Of a stretch of DNA of 64,000 nucleotides, positions 60,615 through 64,000 are shown piece by piece; positions within the stretch are counted from its first letter, which is position 1, and each line of letters opens with the position of its first letter. The stretch is from NCBI RefSeq assembly GCF_014805685.1, contig NC_060885.1:14786632-14850631 (forward strand), read 5' to 3'. The notes beneath the pieces are model-generated. The model was not told the origin of the DNA. It saw only the letters and a list, made by a program, of their open reading frames with translations, and ran no database searches. The DNA comes from Silurus meridionalis (Eukaryota; Chordata; Actinopteri; Siluriformes; Siluridae). A program made the translations under genes and the position numbers.

Positions 60615-62833
60615 CTAAAAAAGGTTGGCAAATAGTTTTCTGGAACTTTTTAATGTGCAAATTATATATTTTTTTTTCATTTGCCTGCTGCCCTATCTCA
60701 TTTCTCTTAAGTAAGATAAAAACTAAACCAGGACAGGAGCTCATTTCTCTGGACGTAGTGGATAATAAGTGAAGTGGGCAGGCAGTTAAGCTAATGGATT
60801 TCCAACACCTCTCAATCTCCTTACAATCCCACTCTTTAAATCAACTGAGATGAAATAAGGCGGTGTGTGCTGTTAAAAAGCTTCCTGATAACTTGGTCTT
60901 TCCCCTGTTCCCCTGCATTTGGTGAGGGAGGTAAGGGATCAGCAGACCGTCTTTAAAGGCCGAGTGTTTTTGGGATGTTTGTTTGGCGCTGGTGGCGAGG
61001 CCTTCATGTTTGTGTAAATGTCAGAGGCTGTGCCGTTATTGACTGCACTGCTATGGTCCCGTGCCTCTGTGTTCTGTTGCACAACTGGCCCCAGGCAGCC
61101 TTCTACTGGAAAACAGCCTTTCGTCTGCTGTTGATCAAACTTCTGCTTCTCTCTTGCTTTCTGTTTTAACACACACATACACACTCACACACACACATAC
61201 ATAGGCACACACACATATGCACACACACAATGCTCTGTAGATGGGTGGCCGTCCGCTTTGAATAATTTAGAGAACTTTTTGTCCCGCTCTCTCAGATGGG
61301 CCTGGGGCATGAGGGAGTGATGGAGCTGGATGTGTTTGGGCTTGTCTTTCCTTTTCTCTTCTCAGCCTTTACTCGATTTAACCTCATGGGCAAGCAGAAC
61401 CACGACTCAAACTCCACGTATTCCTTATTTTAAATAAATACCCATGATTTCCACTTAATTTTCTATCAGTTTTGACATTGTTTTTGAATTAATGTCTTAT
61501 ATTAGGTTTAGACTAACTGTTCCCCTCCCATGAGCCAGAGTAATCCGTTGTGTGCTGAAGAATCTTAGAGTATTCTGATTCTGGTTCTGATTAGGTTTGT
61601 GTTTTTTTTTTTTTTTTATCTGGATGTATAATTACAGAGATCTAAGTGAATCTTCTATCAATAATTAGTCTGTGTTTGGGGCTGCCACAAAAGAGACAGA
61701 AATCAGATAGATCTGGATATTGGCCATGTGTTAACACTCATAAAACAAGCACAAACTCTCTTTTTTCTCTCCCTCTTTCTTTTGCTCCTGCCCTCCCCCT
61801 CTGTTTCTCTCTCTCTCTTTCGCTATCAGACACACTTTTCTTTCTGTCTGTCAGCTCTTCAGACCTAGAGAAGAGGGGTCAGCAGCACCAGGAGGCAGTT
61901 CAAGGCAGCACCATGTAAAAAAAAAACCTATTCCATCTTTCCCGTTCTCTGTCAAGAGAATCACACACTTGGCTTTTGTTGTAGATGCTATGCAGTTTTG
62001 TTGTTGATGTGATAAATCCGTGTTAAAAATGTCCGATTATCGATTGGTGCTCTTGGATGAAAACACTTAAAGACAGTTTCCTCATCAGAGAAAGACTGGA
62101 AAATGGAGGTAGAGAGTGCAGAAGTTCTGACAGGGTGAGGTTGAAGTGGTGCTGCTGCCAACAAGCATGACGAGCAGTGGGTTCTCAGTGACTGAAACCC
62201 TCATCATCTTCTTCTTCACCTCCTTCCTTTCGTGTCCTGTCCTCTGCTCTTCTCTTGTTCTCTCGCTCAGTTGCTCTCTTGTGCTTCCCCCTTTTACTTA
62301 CTGCTTATTTTCAGAGCTCTGGACGGCAGGAAGCCAGAGAGAGGTCTCTTGGCAATGGGGAGGTGGAGAGGTGTGTGTATATCGGTGTGTGTGGAAGAGT
62401 GTAAAAGCTGGGGGAGTGTGGGTCTCTTTTGCAAAGAGCTTCTCCTCTTGAGACAGCAGTGCAAAGAGGCCTCTGGGTTACGGGTTGAACTTTTCCTTTA
62501 GCCCTCCTTCTCTCTCTGCAGCTCTCCCCACTTTTGTGTGCAACCCTGAGGGAGAGTCAGAGTCGGCCTGCTGCCTATGAGCAACAAACGAAAGCCTGCA
62601 TCGCTCCAAAGATAGTCAGGGTCAGGAAAAACAAACACCTGTACACAGCCTCTGATGGACAGATAGAGAGCGTTGGAGGTACGAGGAAAACAAGAGAGAT
62701 ATAGAAACAAGGGAAGGGAGCAAGACAGAGGAAAGGTGAAAGAACTGATCCAAACAGCTTTCTACCCACATGCATTCTCACTGAAATAAAAGGAGAAATG
62801 CCTGTTTGTCAGATGGAAAGTATTTCTGTGGTT

Positions 62834-62850
62834 TGTGTGTGTGTGTCTGT

Positions 62851-62895
<45 letters not shown>
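62834..62895. repeat. (GT)n microsatellite
   Basis: GT units with two GTCT interruptions. Confidence 0.96.
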
Positions 62896-62899
<4 letters not shown>

Positions 62900-63409
62900 T
62901 GTGTGTGGCCAGCACCCTGTGTTTGCTCTAGGGGATGATGGTACACAGTTTTGTAAAGGTGATGAGTGATTCCCTCTGGCCGGCAGCTGCTGGGGCAAGC
63001 CAGGTCTACAAGTCCTTGCAGGTCCTCATTCTCTTCACAACACTTTTGCTGCAAAGCTTTTGCATGTTTGTGTGACAGCGTGTGTGTGTCCATATCATTT
63101 AAATGACCTTCTCTTTAGAAAAGGTAATCTAATCTAAAAATTACATACAAGTCATATTTTAACTATTCAGAGTTCTGACAGGACAATAAAGGAACAACAA
63201 CAAAAACAAACAACAACAACAAAAAAGTTTATAGGTAATGTAAAATATGTAAAATGACCTGCAATAGCCCACCCTTCTACTGCGTATCTCCTCTGAAAGA
63301 CCTATAAGGAAATATATTCAAATTGAAAAAGCTCAAAAATGGTCCTAATGGAAATATGAATTGCCAAAGCTGAATGTGGAAGGGACAAAAAGGGTGAATA
63401 TGCTGAGTG

Positions 63410-63720
63410 AAGTGCAATTATTTGAAAGCAAATGTTATGGAGCCTTGGAACTGGCTTTGGTCTTCTAATTAAAATGGCTGAAAATGTTTTGACAGTGTCT
63501 GAAGCCATGCCCCGGGCCCTGGTTCTGCATTGCTCCAATTTTTCTCTCTTAGTGATGCAGTGATACATTTATGCAGAAACGTGCTGCGAATAACTCTCTC
63601 GCACAATTTCACTCTCTTGTCCCTGTGCCGCATTTCTCTCCATGAGAGCCTACAAAGAGTGAAGCTCTGAAAGCTCACAACCACACTACTGAGGAGCTTT
63701 TACATTCTGACATTTCTCCC
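63410..63720. promoter_or_regulatory. Candidate enhancer block 8
   Basis: TTCTAATTAAAATGGCTGAAA (split: TTCTAATTAAAA, TGGCTGAAA) and balanced flanking sequence without repeats. Inferred only. Confidence 0.3.
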
Positions 63721-64000
63721 CTTTGATCATGAAGCATTGCTGTTGGATTTTTTTGTTTCACAGAAATACTTGTTTTCAGCTTTAACCAGTTAAATGAGTT
63801 GTCACACTCTTGATGATGGCCCGGCTCTTGGATGAAATAGAGAACAAGAGTCATGCCATAAAAATAATAATTATACTTTTTTATTATTCATTTGTTTTCC
63901 CTTTAAAAATCCTTATGGTTGTCAAGGATTGAGCATTTTAGATATGCTCCTTCTTTATTACCTTTTCATGCAGTAATAGTTTAAGGTGTGGAGCCTGTGG

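Noticed and set aside
63515..63545. CTGCATTGC stretch examined as bcl11a exon 3
   Set aside because: Does not translate to DKLLHW and has no flanking splice consensus in the right phase.

Overview
The window is vertebrate nuclear DNA, most likely from a teleost fish. It holds three spliced genes with GT-AG introns, very dense (CA)n, (TA)n and (GA)n microsatellites, and fragments of interspersed repeats I recognise from fish genomes: a tRNA-derived SINE with the V-SINE-type tail, a fish LINE 3' end, and the 'TTTTATTTGTA ... CAATGGACATTGTCACAAAG' family. The last family and the SINE are common in catfish-like and other ostariophysan genomes, so an ostariophysan is my best guess, not a proof. 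Nothing bacterial, phage or CRISPR-like is present.

Layout. (1) 161-4618, minus strand: first five coding exons of rel (c-Rel); the rest of the gene lies left of the window. (2) 9065-17693, minus strand: complete papolg (poly(A) polymerase gamma), reconstructed as 22 coding exons. (3) 33300-36860, plus strand: first two coding exons of a bcl11a orthologue; the zinc-finger-rich remainder lies to the right. bcl11a intron 2 fills 36861-64000 with no coding exon I can find. The order and orientation (bcl11a and papolg head to head, papolg and rel in tandem) match human 2p16.1, which supports all three identifications.

The intergenic space between papolg and bcl11a (about 15.6 kb) is repeat-rich on the papolg side. 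It becomes promoter-like (CCAAT boxes, CRE-type palindrome, G-rich strand) in the last 1.5 kb before bcl11a. Intron 2 of bcl11a alternates microsatellites with compositionally balanced blocks carrying POU and homeodomain-type motifs, the kind of DNA in which developmental enhancers sit; that reading is inference.

The most concrete anomaly is a one-base deficit in papolg exon 9 that breaks an otherwise perfect 744-codon frame. The best regulatory observations are a threefold CCAAT module plus a nested CRE-centred palindrome at the bcl11a promoter, a cluster of kappaB sites upstream of rel, and a repeated POU-type motif in bcl11a intron 2. I see no sign of a previously undescribed multi-gene system: the genes are well known and their linkage is ancient.
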